Part shown: positions 28,286 through 38,657 of the stretch, in pieces | Numbering within the stretch: the stretch's first letter is position 1 | Layout of the letters: every line of letters begins with the position of its first letter | Assembly (NCBI GenBank): GCA_003725745.1 | Contig: RHDP01000001.1 | Span: forward strand, 186,001 to 250,000 | DNA length: 64,000 nt | Direction: 5' to 3' | Source: Streptomyces sp. I6 | Lineage (GTDB): Bacteria > Actinomycetota > Actinomycetes > Streptomycetales > Streptomycetaceae | Program-made: the position numbers and the translations under genes | Notes under the pieces: model-generated | What the model was told of the DNA's origin: nothing | The model's database searches: none | Seen by the model: only the letters and a program-made list of their open reading frames with translations

Positions 28286-28649
28286 GCCGCAACGCGAAGA
28301 TCAACACACTGCTGCTGGCGATCGTGGCCGCGCTGGCCGTGCTGCCACTCGTGCTGGGTCTGGGCGATCACAAGGAGGAGCCCTTCAGCGGCGCCGACGG
28401 GGAGGCGGAGACCGCGATCACCGAGATCGCCCCCGACTACGAGCCCTGGTTCGCCCCGTTGTACGAGCCGCCGTCCGGGGAGGTCGAGTCGGCCCTGTTC
28501 GCCCTCCAGGCCGCCCTGGGCGCGGGTGTCCTCGCGTACTACTTCGGGCTGCGCAGGGGCCGCCGGCAGGGCGAAGCCCGGGGGCGGCCGCGCGGGACGC
28601 CCGGACGGCTGCCGCCGGTGCGGCCGATTCCGCCGGCTCGGGCGCGTAG
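28282..28649 (+). CDS. cbiN: cobalt transport accessory protein CbiN (one frameshift near the end)
   Basis: About 122 residues. Two transmembrane helices ([20 protein letters not shown], and [20 protein letters not shown]) flank an acidic extracytoplasmic loop containing [14 protein letters not shown] and [20 protein letters not shown], the standard CbiN layout. CbiN transiently contacts CbiM and helps load metal. The charged tail runs into the five-G run 28580-28584; with one added base the frame ends [13 protein letters not shown] at 28647-28649, just before cbiQ. Confidence 0.88.
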
Positions 28650-28655
28650 TCCCCG

Positions 28656-29404
28656 ATGCTGCCGATCGACGCGGCAGCGCACAGCAGCCGCTGGCGCGGC
28701 CGCCATCCGGGCGAGAAGGCGGCGCTCGGCCTGGGGCTGACGGTCTGCGCCGTCGCACTGCCGCCGTGGCCGGGTGCCGTCCTGGTGGCCGCTGCCGCGG
28801 TCGCGGTACTGCTCGGGCCCGCCGGGGTGGCGCCTCGGCAGCTGTGGCGGGCGTGGCGCATCCCGCTGGGGTTCTGCGTCACGGGTGCGGTTCCGCTGCT
28901 GTTCGCGGTGGGCGGCCCGGACGGCTTCGTGGCGCTCGCGCCCGACGGTCCCCTGCACGCGGTCCGGCTGCTGCTGCGGACGTCAGCGGCCTCGCTCGGG
29001 GTGCTGCTGTTCGCGTTCACCACGCCGATGTCCGACCTGCTGCCCGGCTGGCCGGGGCAGGGGTGCCGGGGCCGGTCGTGGACGTGGCCATGGTGATGTA
29101 CCGCATCGCGTTCCTGCTGCTGGACGCGGTGCACCGGGTCCGCCGGGCGCAGGCCGCCCGGCTCGGCCACACCACGCGGGCGGCGGCCTGGCGGTCCCTG
29201 GCGGGGCTCGCCGCCACGGCGTTCGTGCGCGCCTTCGACCGGGCGCAGCGGCTGCAGACGGGACTCACCGGGCGGGGCTACGACGGGACGCTGCGGGTCC
29301 TGGTGCCGCCCGCGGCGGTGTCCGTGCGCTTCCTGGCGGCGACCGCGGTGCTGCTCGCGGGACTCGTCGCCCTCACCCTCGTACTGGAAAGGTCCGTGCT
29401 ATGA
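28656..29404 (+). CDS. cbiQ: ECF transporter T-component CbiQ (one frameshift)
   Basis: About 249 residues. Membrane scaffold that couples ATP hydrolysis by CbiO to CbiM. The N-terminus MLPIDAAAHSSRWRGRHPGE is typical. Several helices precede the break, and the coupling segment AWRSLAGLAATAFVRAFDRA with RLQTGLTGRGYDG lies after it. The frame is lost near the C run 29043-29045 (MSDLLPRLAGAGVPGPVVD when repaired). ATG 28656 is seven bases after the repaired cbiN stop. Its stop overlaps the cbiO start (ATGA). Confidence 0.9.
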
Positions 29405-30267
29405 GCGGCTCCGTGGACGCGAGCGCACGCGGGGGCGCGGTCCCCGTGGTGGAACTGGCCGGCGCCGGGTTCTCCTACCCGGACGGCCCGCCGGTGCTGC
29501 GCGGTGTCGACTTCGCCGTGGCCGGCGGGAGGTCCCTGGCGCTGCTGGGCCGCAACGGGAGCGGAAAGACGACCCTGATGCGGCTGCTGAGCGGCGGACT
29601 GCGCTGCGGGGCGGGGCGGCTGCTGCTGGACGGCGAGCCGGTGGGGTACGACCGCGCAGGGCTCACCCGGCTCCGGACGACCGTGCAGCTGGTCGTGCAG
29701 GATCCCGACGACCAGCTGTTCGCCGCCTCCGTGGGCCAGGACGTGTCGTTCGGGCCGATGAACCTGGGGCTGCCGGTAGCGGAGGTGCGGGCCCGGGTCG
29801 CCGAGGCGCTCGACGCGCTGGACATCGCGGCGCTCGAGGACCGGCCGACGCATCTGCTGTCGTACGGGCAGCGGAAACGGGCCGCGATCGCGGGCGCGGT
29901 GGCGATGCGGCCGCGGGTACTGGTCCTGGACGAGCCGACGGCCGGGCTCGACCCGCACGGCCAGGAAAGGCTGCTGGCGGTGCTGGAGCGGCTCCGGGAG
30001 TCCGGCACGACCGTGGTGATGGCCACGCACGACGTGGACCTGGCGCTGCGCTGGGCCGACGACGCGGCCGTGCTGTCCCCCGCCGGGCTGCGGACCGGGC
30101 CGGTCGCGGAGCTGCTCGCGGACCGGGGGCTGCTGGAGGCGGCCCGGCTGCGGCGGCCGTGGGCGATGGCGGCCGAGGAGGTGCTGCGGGCCCACGGGCT
30201 GCTGGAGTCGGGCAGTCCGGGCCCGCGGACCCCGGAGGAACTGGGCCGCTGGGCCGTACCGGCGTAG
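29401..30267 (+). CDS. cbiO: cobalt ABC transporter ATPase CbiO
   Basis: 288 residues, no frame break. Walker A GRNGSGKTTLMRLL, Q-loop VVQDPDDQLFAASVGQDVSF typical of ECF ATPases, signature LLSYGQRKRAAIAG, Walker B VLVLDEPTAGLD, and H-loop MATHDVDLAL are all intact. It supplies the energy for the CbiMNQ cobalt importer; a single ATPase gene implies a homodimer. Translationally coupled to cbiQ by ATGA. Last gene of the riboswitch-controlled operon. Confidence 0.95.
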   Translation: MSGSVDASARGGAVPVVELAGAGFSYPDGPPVLRGVDFAVAGGRSLALLGRNGSGKTTLMRLLSGGLRCGAGRLLLDGEPVGYDRAGLTRLRTTVQLVVQDPDDQLFAASVGQDVSFGPMNLGLPVAEVRARVAEALDALDIAALEDRPTHLLSYGQRKRAAIAGAVAMRPRVLVLDEPTAGLDPHGQERLLAVLERLRESGTTVVMATHDVDLALRWADDAAVLSPAGLRTGPVAELLADRGLLEAARLRRPWAMAAEEVLRAHGLLESGSPGPRTPEELGRWAVPA

Positions 30268-30281
30268 CGCATCTCACCCGG

Positions 30282-32386
<2,105 letters not shown>

Positions 32387-32410
32387 CCCCGCCTCCCTAG
32401 GATGCCGGTC

Positions 32411-32965
32411 ATGTCCCTCCCGCACGCGATCCTCACCGCCCTGCTCGAGAAGCCGTCCTCGGGCCTGGAGCTGACCCGCCGCTTCGACCGGTCCATCGGC
32501 TACTTCTGGTCGGCGACGCACCAGCAGATCTACCGCGACCTGGGGAAACTGGAGGAGGCGGGGCTGATCCGCGCCCTGCCCTCCGCCCAGCCGGCCAGGG
32601 GAAGGCGGAAGGAGTACGAGGTACTGCCCGCGGGCCGCGCGGAACTGGCCGGCTGGGTGGGCAGGAGCGAGGACCCCAAACCGGTCCGGGACGCGCTGCT
32701 GCTCCGGCTGCGCGCGGCGGCGGTGGTGGGCACGGAGGGGCTGGAGGCGGAACTGGGCCGCCATCTCGATCTGCACCGCAGGCAGTTGGCGGAGTACGAG
32801 GACATCGAGAAGCGCCACTTCCCGCCGGAGCGGGACGCGGCCGGGGACCGTCTCCGGCACGTGGTGCTGCGCGGCGGCATCGAGCTGGAGCGGTTCTGGA
32901 TCGGCTGGCTCACGGAGGCGCTGGCGGAGATCGGGGGGCTGCCGCCGGCTCCTCGGCCGCGGTAG
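32411..32965 (+). CDS. PadR family transcriptional regulator
   Basis: 184 residues. The N-terminal winged helix is MSLPHAILTALLEKPSSGLE, LTRRFDRSIGYFWSATHQQ and IYRDLGKLEEAGLI with the wing GRRKEYEVLPAG. The C-terminal coiled dimerisation arm contains LDLHRRQLAEYEDIEKRHF. This matches PadR/Vir-type repressors (PadR-s2, long C-terminus). ATG 32411 is preferred because family members begin MSLPHAIL and agga lies nine bases upstream; ATG 32402 is the alternative. It probably represses fadH through the palindrome at 30282-30313; the effector may be an acyl-CoA or aromatic acid (inference). Confidence 0.9.
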   Translation: MSLPHAILTALLEKPSSGLELTRRFDRSIGYFWSATHQQIYRDLGKLEEAGLIRALPSAQPARGRRKEYEVLPAGRAELAGWVGRSEDPKPVRDALLLRLRAAAVVGTEGLEAELGRHLDLHRRQLAEYEDIEKRHFPPERDAAGDRLRHVVLRGGIELERFWIGWLTEALAEIGGLPPAPRPR

Positions 32966-33005
32966 GCGTTCTCCGCCGCGTCCGTGCCACCCGTCCCCGG
33001 TCAAA

Positions 33006-33044
33006 CCCCCGGGGCGTGTCGCGAACGTCCTCCCGCCCCGGGGG
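33006..33044 (+). terminator. 11-bp stem hairpin after padR
   Basis: Arms cccccggggcg (33006-33016) and cgccccggggg (33034-33044), loop 17 bases. It follows the fadH-padR unit by 40 bp. Confidence 0.6.
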
Positions 33045-33172
33045 CGGACGGAGTTGCTCTCGCAGCACTCCTTACCACATCGAGCACCCGCGGTTCACTG
33101 CCCGGGACCCTCCTCCCCGCCGCGGGGATACTGGTCGGCCGTAGCAGGACTCGCTGACCACGAGGGGCTGAC

Positions 33173-34612
33173 ATGGTGGACCACGCGCGCGACGAAGGCG
33201 GCCGGCGGCCGCACGGAGACGGGCGGCACGCCGTCGTGATCGGGGGGAGCCTCGCCGGCCTGCTCGCGGCCCACGTGCTGGCCGGCCACGCCGACCGGGT
33301 GACCGTCGTGGAGCGCGACCGGATCCCGGACGGCCCGGAGCCTCGTCCCGGCGTCCCGCAGAGCAGGCACGCCCATGTGCTGCTGGAGAGCGGTCAGCTG
33401 GCGCTGGACTCCCTGCTGCCCGGGTTCACGGCCGAGCTGCGGGCGGCCGGGGCACCCCGCGTGGGCATGCCCGAGGACATGGTGGCGTGGAGCGGCGGCT
33501 GGATCCGGCGGACGGCCCCGACGACCCATATCCACACCGGCTCCCGCGACCAGCTCGAGCACCTGGTGCGCAGGCGTGTGCTGGCCGATCCGGTGATCAG
33601 GACCGTGGAGTCCGCAGAGGCGGTCGGGCTCGCCGGCGACGCCCTCCGGGTGCGGGGTGTGCTGCTGCGGGAGCGCGGCGGCACGAACGGCACCGGGGGC
33701 GGCACTTCGGGACACCGGCAGCGGACGCTCGCGGCCGACCTGGTCGTGGACGCCTCCGGGCGGGGCTCGCGCGCCCCGCGGTGGCTGGCCGCCCTCGGCG
33801 CCGAGCCGCCGCAGGAGGAGACCATCGACACCGGCCAGGCGTACGCCTCACGCGTCTACCGCAACGCCGGCGGCCATCTCGGCACGGAGGCCCTGGCGTA
33901 CTGGTTCTACCCGAACCCCTCGCAGACGTACGCGGGCGGGGTGCTCCCGCTGGAGGACGGCAGCCACCTCGTGGCGCTCGCGGGTCTCCGCGGCCAGGAA
34001 CCGCCCACGGACGACGCGGGGTTCACCGCCTTCGCCGCGCGCCTGCCCCACCCCCTGCTGCACGAGTGGCTGCGCACCGCCGAACCGCGGACACCGGCGT
34101 ACGGCTTCCGGTCCACGGCCAACCTGCGGCGCAGATACGACCGTCCGGGCCGGCCCGCCGGGTTCCTCGCCACCGGCGACGCGCTGTGCACCTTCAACCC
34201 GATCTACGGGCAGGGCATGTCGGTCGCCGCGATGAGCGCCGTGGCGCTGCGCGACGCCCTGGCCTGCCCGCGTCGCAGGCCGACGACCCTCCGGGTGCAG
34301 CGGGCACTCTTCGACGCCTCGCGCCAGGCGTGGGACATCTCCGCGGGTGCCGACCGGGCCATGCCCGGGGCGGTGGGGAACGCCGTCGCCTCCCGGGCCG
34401 CGGACGGCCCGGTCGGCTGGTACCTGGACCGCGTCCAGCGACGGTACGGGGGCGATCCGTCGCTCGTCGGCCCGGTGTTCCGCTCCGTGCTGACGCTCAC
34501 CACGCCCCTGAGCGCCCTGTTCGCCCCGAGGGTGGCACGGGCGGTGCTGTTCGGCCCCGTGGTCCGGCCGCCCGCGGCACCGCCGATGCGGGCTGAGACG
34601 GCGGGCTGCTGA
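33173..34612 (+). CDS. FAD-dependent monooxygenase-like oxidoreductase
   Basis: 479 residues. The N-terminal dinucleotide site HAVVIGGSLAGLLAAHVLAG is followed by VTVVERDRIPDGPEPRPGVP, in the tryptophan-halogenase/geranylgeranyl-reductase superfamily. The early segment QSRHAHVLLESGQLALDSLL, ADLVVDASGRGSRAPRWL and GFLATGDALCTFNPIYGQGM (second FAD-binding GD motif) fit the flavin monooxygenase fold. The WxWxIP halogenase motif is not present, so halogenation is unlikely. No biosynthetic neighbours identify a substrate. ATG 33173; the ribosome site is weak (gagggg, 10 bases). Confidence 0.82.
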   Translation: MVDHARDEGGRRPHGDGRHAVVIGGSLAGLLAAHVLAGHADRVTVVERDRIPDGPEPRPGVPQSRHAHVLLESGQLALDSLLPGFTAELRAAGAPRVGMPEDMVAWSGGWIRRTAPTTHIHTGSRDQLEHLVRRRVLADPVIRTVESAEAVGLAGDALRVRGVLLRERGGTNGTGGGTSGHRQRTLAADLVVDASGRGSRAPRWLAALGAEPPQEETIDTGQAYASRVYRNAGGHLGTEALAYWFYPNPSQTYAGGVLPLEDGSHLVALAGLRGQEPPTDDAGFTAFAARLPHPLLHEWLRTAEPRTPAYGFRSTANLRRRYDRPGRPAGFLATGDALCTFNPIYGQGMSVAAMSAVALRDALACPRRRPTTLRVQRALFDASRQAWDISAGADRAMPGAVGNAVASRAADGPVGWYLDRVQRRYGGDPSLVGPVFRSVLTLTTPLSALFAPRVARAVLFGPVVRPPAAPPMRAETAGC

Positions 34613-34667
34613 GCCGGCCGGGCGCCGGGTTCCCACGGCGGCCGGCTGCGGCGGCGCTTCCCGGTCC

Positions 34668-34994
34668 TCAGGGCGCGGGCCGGGGCTCCTGGGTGTTCTC
34701 GCGGTGGAGGAAGGTGTTCAGCAGATCGCCGACGGGGTGGTCGGCCTCGTGGGGGTGGCGCAGCGCAAGGGTGGCGTCGATGGCGTAGCGGTTGCGGCGC
34801 CCGACGCGGGTCCGGGTGAGGTATCCGGCGCTCTCCAGGTCGGCGACGATGAGCTGGACGGCACGCTCGGTGATGCCGATCGCGGCCGCGACATCGCGCA
34901 GCCGGGCTTCGGGGTCGCCGGCCAGGCACAGCAGGACGCGCGCGTGGTTGGTCAGGAACGTCCAGGTGCCACCGCGGGCCGGGGAGGCGCTCAT
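34668..34994 (-). CDS. winged-helix MarR/ArsR-type regulator
   Basis: 108 residues. The helix-turn-helix and wing are clear: FLTNHARVLLCLAGDPEARL, RDVAAAIGITERAVQLIVAD and LESAGYLTRTRVGRRNRYAI. The C-terminus is a short Pro-containing tail. No metal-binding Cys pair is seen, so metal sensing is unlikely. The gene is divergent from a USP-like/TerC pair, and an AT-rich island with a palindrome (35013-35046) lies between. Autoregulation and control of the divergent genes are plausible. Start ATG 34994, or GTG 35003 just upstream. Confidence 0.82.
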   Translation of the reverse strand: MSASPARGGTWTFLTNHARVLLCLAGDPEARLRDVAAAIGITERAVQLIVADLESAGYLTRTRVGRRNRYAIDATLALRHPHEADHPVGDLLNTFLHRENTQEPRPAP

Positions 34995-35012
34995 GGGCTC
35001 CACCCTACCCTC

Positions 35013-35046
35013 TTACCTGAAGTCAGATTAGCGAAATTTTTTTCGC
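35013..35046. promoter_or_regulatory. AT-rich divergent promoter with palindromes
   Basis: ttacctga-ag-tcagatta (35013-35030) is a 6-of-8 inverted repeat typical of wHTH operators. It is followed by gcgaaa-tttt-tttcgc (35031-35046), a 6-bp perfect hairpin. The segment to ~35055 is strikingly AT-rich for this genome and should contain the promoters of the divergent regulator and USP-like genes. Confidence 0.5.
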
Positions 35047-35114
35047 GTAAATATTGACGCTCATAGCTTTTCGGGTGACCCTGGAGGTGTCGCACCACCT
35101 ACCCCGAAGGGGTG

Positions 35115-35662
35115 ATGGCCGTGAACCTCCCGCCGACGCACCACCGGGCGCCCGGTGCCCCCGCGCCGGGCCGTCCGTCCCCTCCCGCGTCGTTTCCCGC
35201 GTCGTTTCCCGCGTCCCTTCCGCGGCCGGTCACCGCCGTGCTCACCGACCGTCTCGACGACGTCGCCGTCGCGGACACCGCCGCCCGCATGGCCGCCGCA
35301 CACGGTGTGCCACTGCTGCTCGTCGCCGTACTGCCGTACTCCCCCACCCCGGAGCAAGACGCCCGGCCGGACGGCGCGGCGGCGCGGGCGGTACTGGGCC
35401 GGGTGCTGCCGTGCGTCGGCCGCGCCCGGGTCGGATACATCCCGGCCGTCCACCCCGGCCCTGACGCACCGGGCGGCAGACTGCGGGCGGCGACCGGGCT
35501 GCTCGTCCTGGCCGCTCGCCACCACTCGCCGGTGGTACTCGCCTCCCGCGACGGCCCGGCGGGGCTGGACGCCCGCAGCCTGATCGAGGCGGCCGCGCTG
35601 CGCGGCGGGCCCTCCGTACACGCCGTCCCCCGGCGCCCCGGGCGCTTCACACCGCACCATGA
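35115..35662 (+). CDS. universal-stress-like protein (one probable frameshift)
   Basis: About 182 residues after repair. Residues ~38-180 resemble a divergent Usp fold: PVTAVLTDRLDDVAVADTAA, GVPLLLVAVLPYSPTPEQ, GLLVLAARHHSPVVLASRDG. The usual glycine nucleotide loop is not evident. As written the frame runs straight into the next gene, TerC. If one base is restored in the five-C run 35627-35631, it instead ends APRALHTAP-stop at 35660-35662, leaving 88 bp and a proper ribosome site before TerC. I therefore treat it as a separate gene. Starts at ATG 35115 or GTG 35121 are possible. Confidence 0.6.
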
Positions 35663-35750
35663 CCGCCCATCCGCCCCGCAGCGGCCCGGTCACCACGCGT
35701 CCTCCCCTCCCGGGCCGCTACCGCCGCCGCGACGAGGAAGCCGGACCGTC

Positions 35751-36818
35751 ATGAACGACCTGTCGTTCCCGGTTCCGCTATGGGTATGGGCCGCGGTGAC
35801 CCTCGGTATCGGTGTGATGCTCGCCGTCGACCTGCTCGCCCACCGCGACAACCACGTGATCGGCTTCCGCGAGGCCGCCGTCTGGAGCGGCGTCTGGATC
35901 GCCGCCGGGCTCGGCTTCGGCCTCATCCTGCTCGCGTGGCAGGACGGCGCCGTCGCTTCCACCTACTACGCCGGCTACCTGATCGAGAAGGCCCTCTCGG
36001 TCGACAACGTCTTCGTCTTCGCGCTGGTCTTCTCCTTCTTCGCCGTACCGGACGCCTACCAGCACAAGGTCCTCTTCTGGGGCGTCATCGGAGCCCTGGC
36101 CGCCCGCCTGGTGTTCATCTTCGTCGGCGCGGAACTGCTGCGGGTGTTCTTCTGGACCGCCTACCTCTTCGGCGCGTTCCTGATCTGGACCGGCTGGAAG
36201 ATGGCCGCCTCCAAGGACGAGGAGGTCCACCCCGACCGCAACCCCGTCGTCCGCCTCGTCCGGAAGGTCGTCCCGACCGATGCCCGGTTCCACGGGGACA
36301 GGTTCTTCACCCGCGTCGACGGCCGGCGGGTAGCGACCCTGCTGTTCGTGGTCCTCGTCGCGATCGAGGCCACCGACCTGGTCTTCGCCGTCGACTCCGT
36401 CGCCGCGATCCTGGCGATCACCACCAACACCTTCCTGGTGTGGACCGCCAACGCGTTCGCCGTCCTGGGTCTGCGCAGCCTGTACTTCTGCCTCGCCGGA
36501 CTGCTGCGCCGCTTCCGGTACCTGCACTACGGCCTGGCGGTGCTGCTCGCCTTCGCCGGGGTCAAGCTGATCCTGTCCGAGACCCCCGTCGGCAAGCTGC
36601 CCATCCCCCTCACCCTGGGAGTCATCGCCGCCACGATCACCGTCTCCATCGGCTGGTCCCTGATCGCCACCCGAAACCGGACCGGCGGTGACGACGACCC
36701 CGCCGCGGCACGGAGCACCGCCGGCACCACCGGAACGGCGTCCGCCGAACACGGCCCCGACCCCGGCACGTCGAGCACCCGGAGCCGTACGGATCGACCG
36801 CCGCCACGACCACGGTGA
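35751..36818 (+). CDS. TerC family integral membrane protein
   Basis: 355 residues. About nine membrane helices. Acidic in-membrane motifs of the family are present: VMLAVDLLAHRDNHVIGFRE, YLIEKALSVDNVFVFALVF and VAIEATDLVFAVDSVAAILA, where the Asp/Glu residues are thought to bind cations. TerC proteins are linked to tellurite resistance and, in other bacteria, to Mn2+ export or metalation of secreted enzymes. The function here is not known. The start ATG 35751 has gacgaggaag upstream. It has a short, disordered Thr/Ser/Arg-rich cytoplasmic tail. Confidence 0.9.
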   Translation: MNDLSFPVPLWVWAAVTLGIGVMLAVDLLAHRDNHVIGFREAAVWSGVWIAAGLGFGLILLAWQDGAVASTYYAGYLIEKALSVDNVFVFALVFSFFAVPDAYQHKVLFWGVIGALAARLVFIFVGAELLRVFFWTAYLFGAFLIWTGWKMAASKDEEVHPDRNPVVRLVRKVVPTDARFHGDRFFTRVDGRRVATLLFVVLVAIEATDLVFAVDSVAAILAITTNTFLVWTANAFAVLGLRSLYFCLAGLLRRFRYLHYGLAVLLAFAGVKLILSETPVGKLPIPLTLGVIAATITVSIGWSLIATRNRTGGDDDPAAARSTAGTTGTASAEHGPDPGTSSTRSRTDRPPPRPR

Positions 36819-37018
36819 CCCCGGAGCGCGAGGCCCGAACCACCGGCCACCCGTGCCCGTACGCCCCTCGCACGCTCCCCACCCGCGCGGCGGTGACGGC
36901 GACGGCGTCCCGGTCGTGTCGCCCGCTCCGAGGGCACCGCGGCGGGTGGGCACGGCGCTCCCGGCCGCCCTCCTCGCCCGGCCGGAAATCCGCTGGGAAC
37001 GCGGTGCATCCGGCGCTT

Positions 37019-37190
37019 AGCTAAGGGCTGTCCCGTCATCACTGGCGGATCAGCGCGCGGCGTCGGACGGGGTGCATCGCAAGGCGGAGGGCCGTCCTCA
37101 TACCGGGCGTATTCGGGCGATCCGACAACACAGCGAGGTGCAGCAGCTGTCGTCGTGCGCCCGCTGGGGATTGCGGGACAGCCCTTAGCT
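37019..37190. mobile_element. MITE-like element, 172 bp with 17-bp perfect terminal inverted repeats
   Basis: Left end agctaagggctgtcccg (37019-37035) and right end cgggacagcccttagct (37174-37190) are exact inverted repeats. The interior has no open frame worth noting. The size, the terminal repeats and the intergenic location fit a miniature inverted-repeat element mobilised by an IS transposase elsewhere. Because the outer agct is itself palindromic, the exact target duplication cannot be delimited. Confidence 0.8.
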
Positions 37191-37234
37191 TGATCTTTAA
37201 CCTGTGCGGCGTCAGGCGGGGTTTGCCCGTCAAG

Positions 37235-37331
37235 GAGCGGCGTCCGGTGCGGTGTACCGCAAGGCGCCGGATCGGCCTCGTAGTGGGCCTACTCGGTTGA
37301 TTCGGCAACGCAGCGAGTCGCCGTGCCGGGC
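37235..37331. repeat. diverged second copy of the MITE interior
   Basis: Aligns without large gaps to 37053-37149 of the neighbouring element (shared blocks gcggcgtc, cgcaaggcg, gggc.tattcgg-like text, cagcgag), roughly 70% identical by eye. Terminal repeats are missing, so it looks like an old, decayed copy of the same family. Confidence 0.6.
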
Positions 37332-37429
37332 GTCGCGACGGGCCGAACGCTGCCTGACGCGGCACCAGCGTGGCCGGATCGCCCCCGGCGGGGCCTCCCG
37401 CACCCTCGGAGCCGTACCGGGGCGCGCCC

Positions 37430-37508
37430 CGCACCGGGCGCCGGCGCGACCCGCGCCCGGTGCGGTGCGGGGCGGGCCACCACTCGTCACCACTCGTCAC
37501 CACTCGAG
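37430..37508. repeat. hairpin and 10-bp tandem repeat in pip leader
   Basis: Arms cgcaccgggcgc (37430-37441) and gcgcccggtgcg (37453-37464) make a perfect 12-bp stem. Then cactcgtcac occurs twice (37481-37500), followed by a partial third copy, cactcgag. They sit within 95 bp of the proline iminopeptidase start. Confidence 0.75.
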
Positions 37509-37523
37509 ATCTGAGGAGCCGTC

Positions 37524-38486
37524 ATGCCCACGCTGTACCCGCCCATCGAGCCCTACCGGCAGGGCATGCTCGACACCGGCGACGGCCACCACGTGTACTG
37601 GGAGGTCTGCGGCAATCCCGAGGGCAAGCCCGCCCTGGTGGTGCACGGTGGCCCGGGAGCGGGGTGCAAACCCGGTGCCCGGCGCCGGTTCGACCCTGAG
37701 CGCTACCGGGTCGTCCTGTTCGACCAGCGCGGCTGCGGCCGCAGCACCCCGCACGCGAGCGACCCCCGCGCCGACCTGGCGACCAACACGACCGGGCACC
37801 TGCTAACCGACATGGAGCGCCTGCGGGAGCTCCTGGGCGTCGACCGCTGGCTGCTGTACGGGGGCTCCTGGGGATCGACGCTGCTGCTCGCCTACGCCCA
37901 GCGCCATCCGGAGCGGGTGTCGGAGATCGTCGTCAACGGGGTGACGACGACCCGCCGTTCGGAGATCGACTGGCTCTACCGCGGCGTGGCGCGGTTCTTC
38001 CCCGAGCAGTGGGACCGCTTCCTGGCCGGGGTCCCGGAGGCCGGACGGGACGGCGACCCGGTCGCCGCGTACGCGCGCAGGATGAACGACCCGGACCCGA
38101 GGACACGGGCGAAGGCCGCTCAGGACTGGTGCACCTGGGAGGATGCCGTCGTCTCGCTGGAGCCCAACGGCCCGTCCGGGGTCTACTCCGACCGCCCCTC
38201 GGCGGCCCGGATCGCGCTCGTCCGGATCGCCTCGCACTACTTCGCGCACGGGGCGTGGCTGGAGGAGGGCGTGCTGCTGCGGAACGCGCCACTGCTCACC
38301 GGGATCCCCGGGGTGCTGGTGCACGGCAGGCTCGATCTGTCCAGTCCTCCGGACACCGCCTGGGAGCTGTGCCGAAGATGGCCGGACGCCCGGCTGGTGA
38401 CGGTCGGCGACGCGGGACACCTGGGCAGCGATGCGGCGGACGAAGAGGTGCTGGCCGCGCTCGACGGCTTCGCCGGCTGCCGCTGA
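37524..38486 (+). CDS. pip: proline iminopeptidase (prolyl aminopeptidase)
   Basis: 320 residues, uninterrupted. Alpha/beta-hydrolase of peptidase family S33 that releases N-terminal proline. ALVVHGGPGAGCKPGARRRF contains the HGGPG oxyanion motif, and VVLFDQRGCGRSTPHAS is diagnostic of the family. The nucleophile is Ser115 in LLYGGSWGSTL. The Asp lies in VLVHGRLDLSSPPDTA and the His in VGDAGHLGSDAADE. The middle cap region (RFFPEQWDRFL) is typical. No signal peptide, so cytoplasmic. ATG 37524 with gaggag nine bases upstream. Confidence 0.95.
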   Translation: MPTLYPPIEPYRQGMLDTGDGHHVYWEVCGNPEGKPALVVHGGPGAGCKPGARRRFDPERYRVVLFDQRGCGRSTPHASDPRADLATNTTGHLLTDMERLRELLGVDRWLLYGGSWGSTLLLAYAQRHPERVSEIVVNGVTTTRRSEIDWLYRGVARFFPEQWDRFLAGVPEAGRDGDPVAAYARRMNDPDPRTRAKAAQDWCTWEDAVVSLEPNGPSGVYSDRPSAARIALVRIASHYFAHGAWLEEGVLLRNAPLLTGIPGVLVHGRLDLSSPPDTAWELCRRWPDARLVTVGDAGHLGSDAADEEVLAALDGFAGCR

Positions 38487-38657
38487 GCCGCGCCCTCACC
38501 CCTCACCCCCGACCTGCTCACCCCCGACCCCTCAGCCCCGCCTGCTCACCCCTGACCCCTCGGCCCGGACCGCCGCCACGGCCCGACCACCGCGAATCCA
38601 TCCAGACCGGGCGGGCCCTGAGCGGACGGCGGGGCCTCCCGGGCGAGGCCGCCCTCC

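Larger units (their letters stand above)
36819..37523. other. 705-bp region without genes, mobile-element debris
   Basis: No coding frame is supported. It contains a 172-bp MITE-like element (37019-37190), a diverged copy of its interior (37235-37331), a 12-bp-stem hairpin (37430-37464) and a 10-bp tandem repeat before the proline iminopeptidase gene. Confidence 0.6.

Noticed and set aside
33173..34612. Flavin-dependent halogenase
   Set aside because: The FAD motifs fit the superfamily, but the WxWxIP motif of tryptophan-type halogenases is not present.
35112..36818. USP-like/TerC fusion protein
   Set aside because: The in-frame join is better explained by one missing C at 35627-35631, which gives a normal stop at 35662 and a separate TerC start with its own ribosome site. 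It matches the error pattern seen elsewhere.
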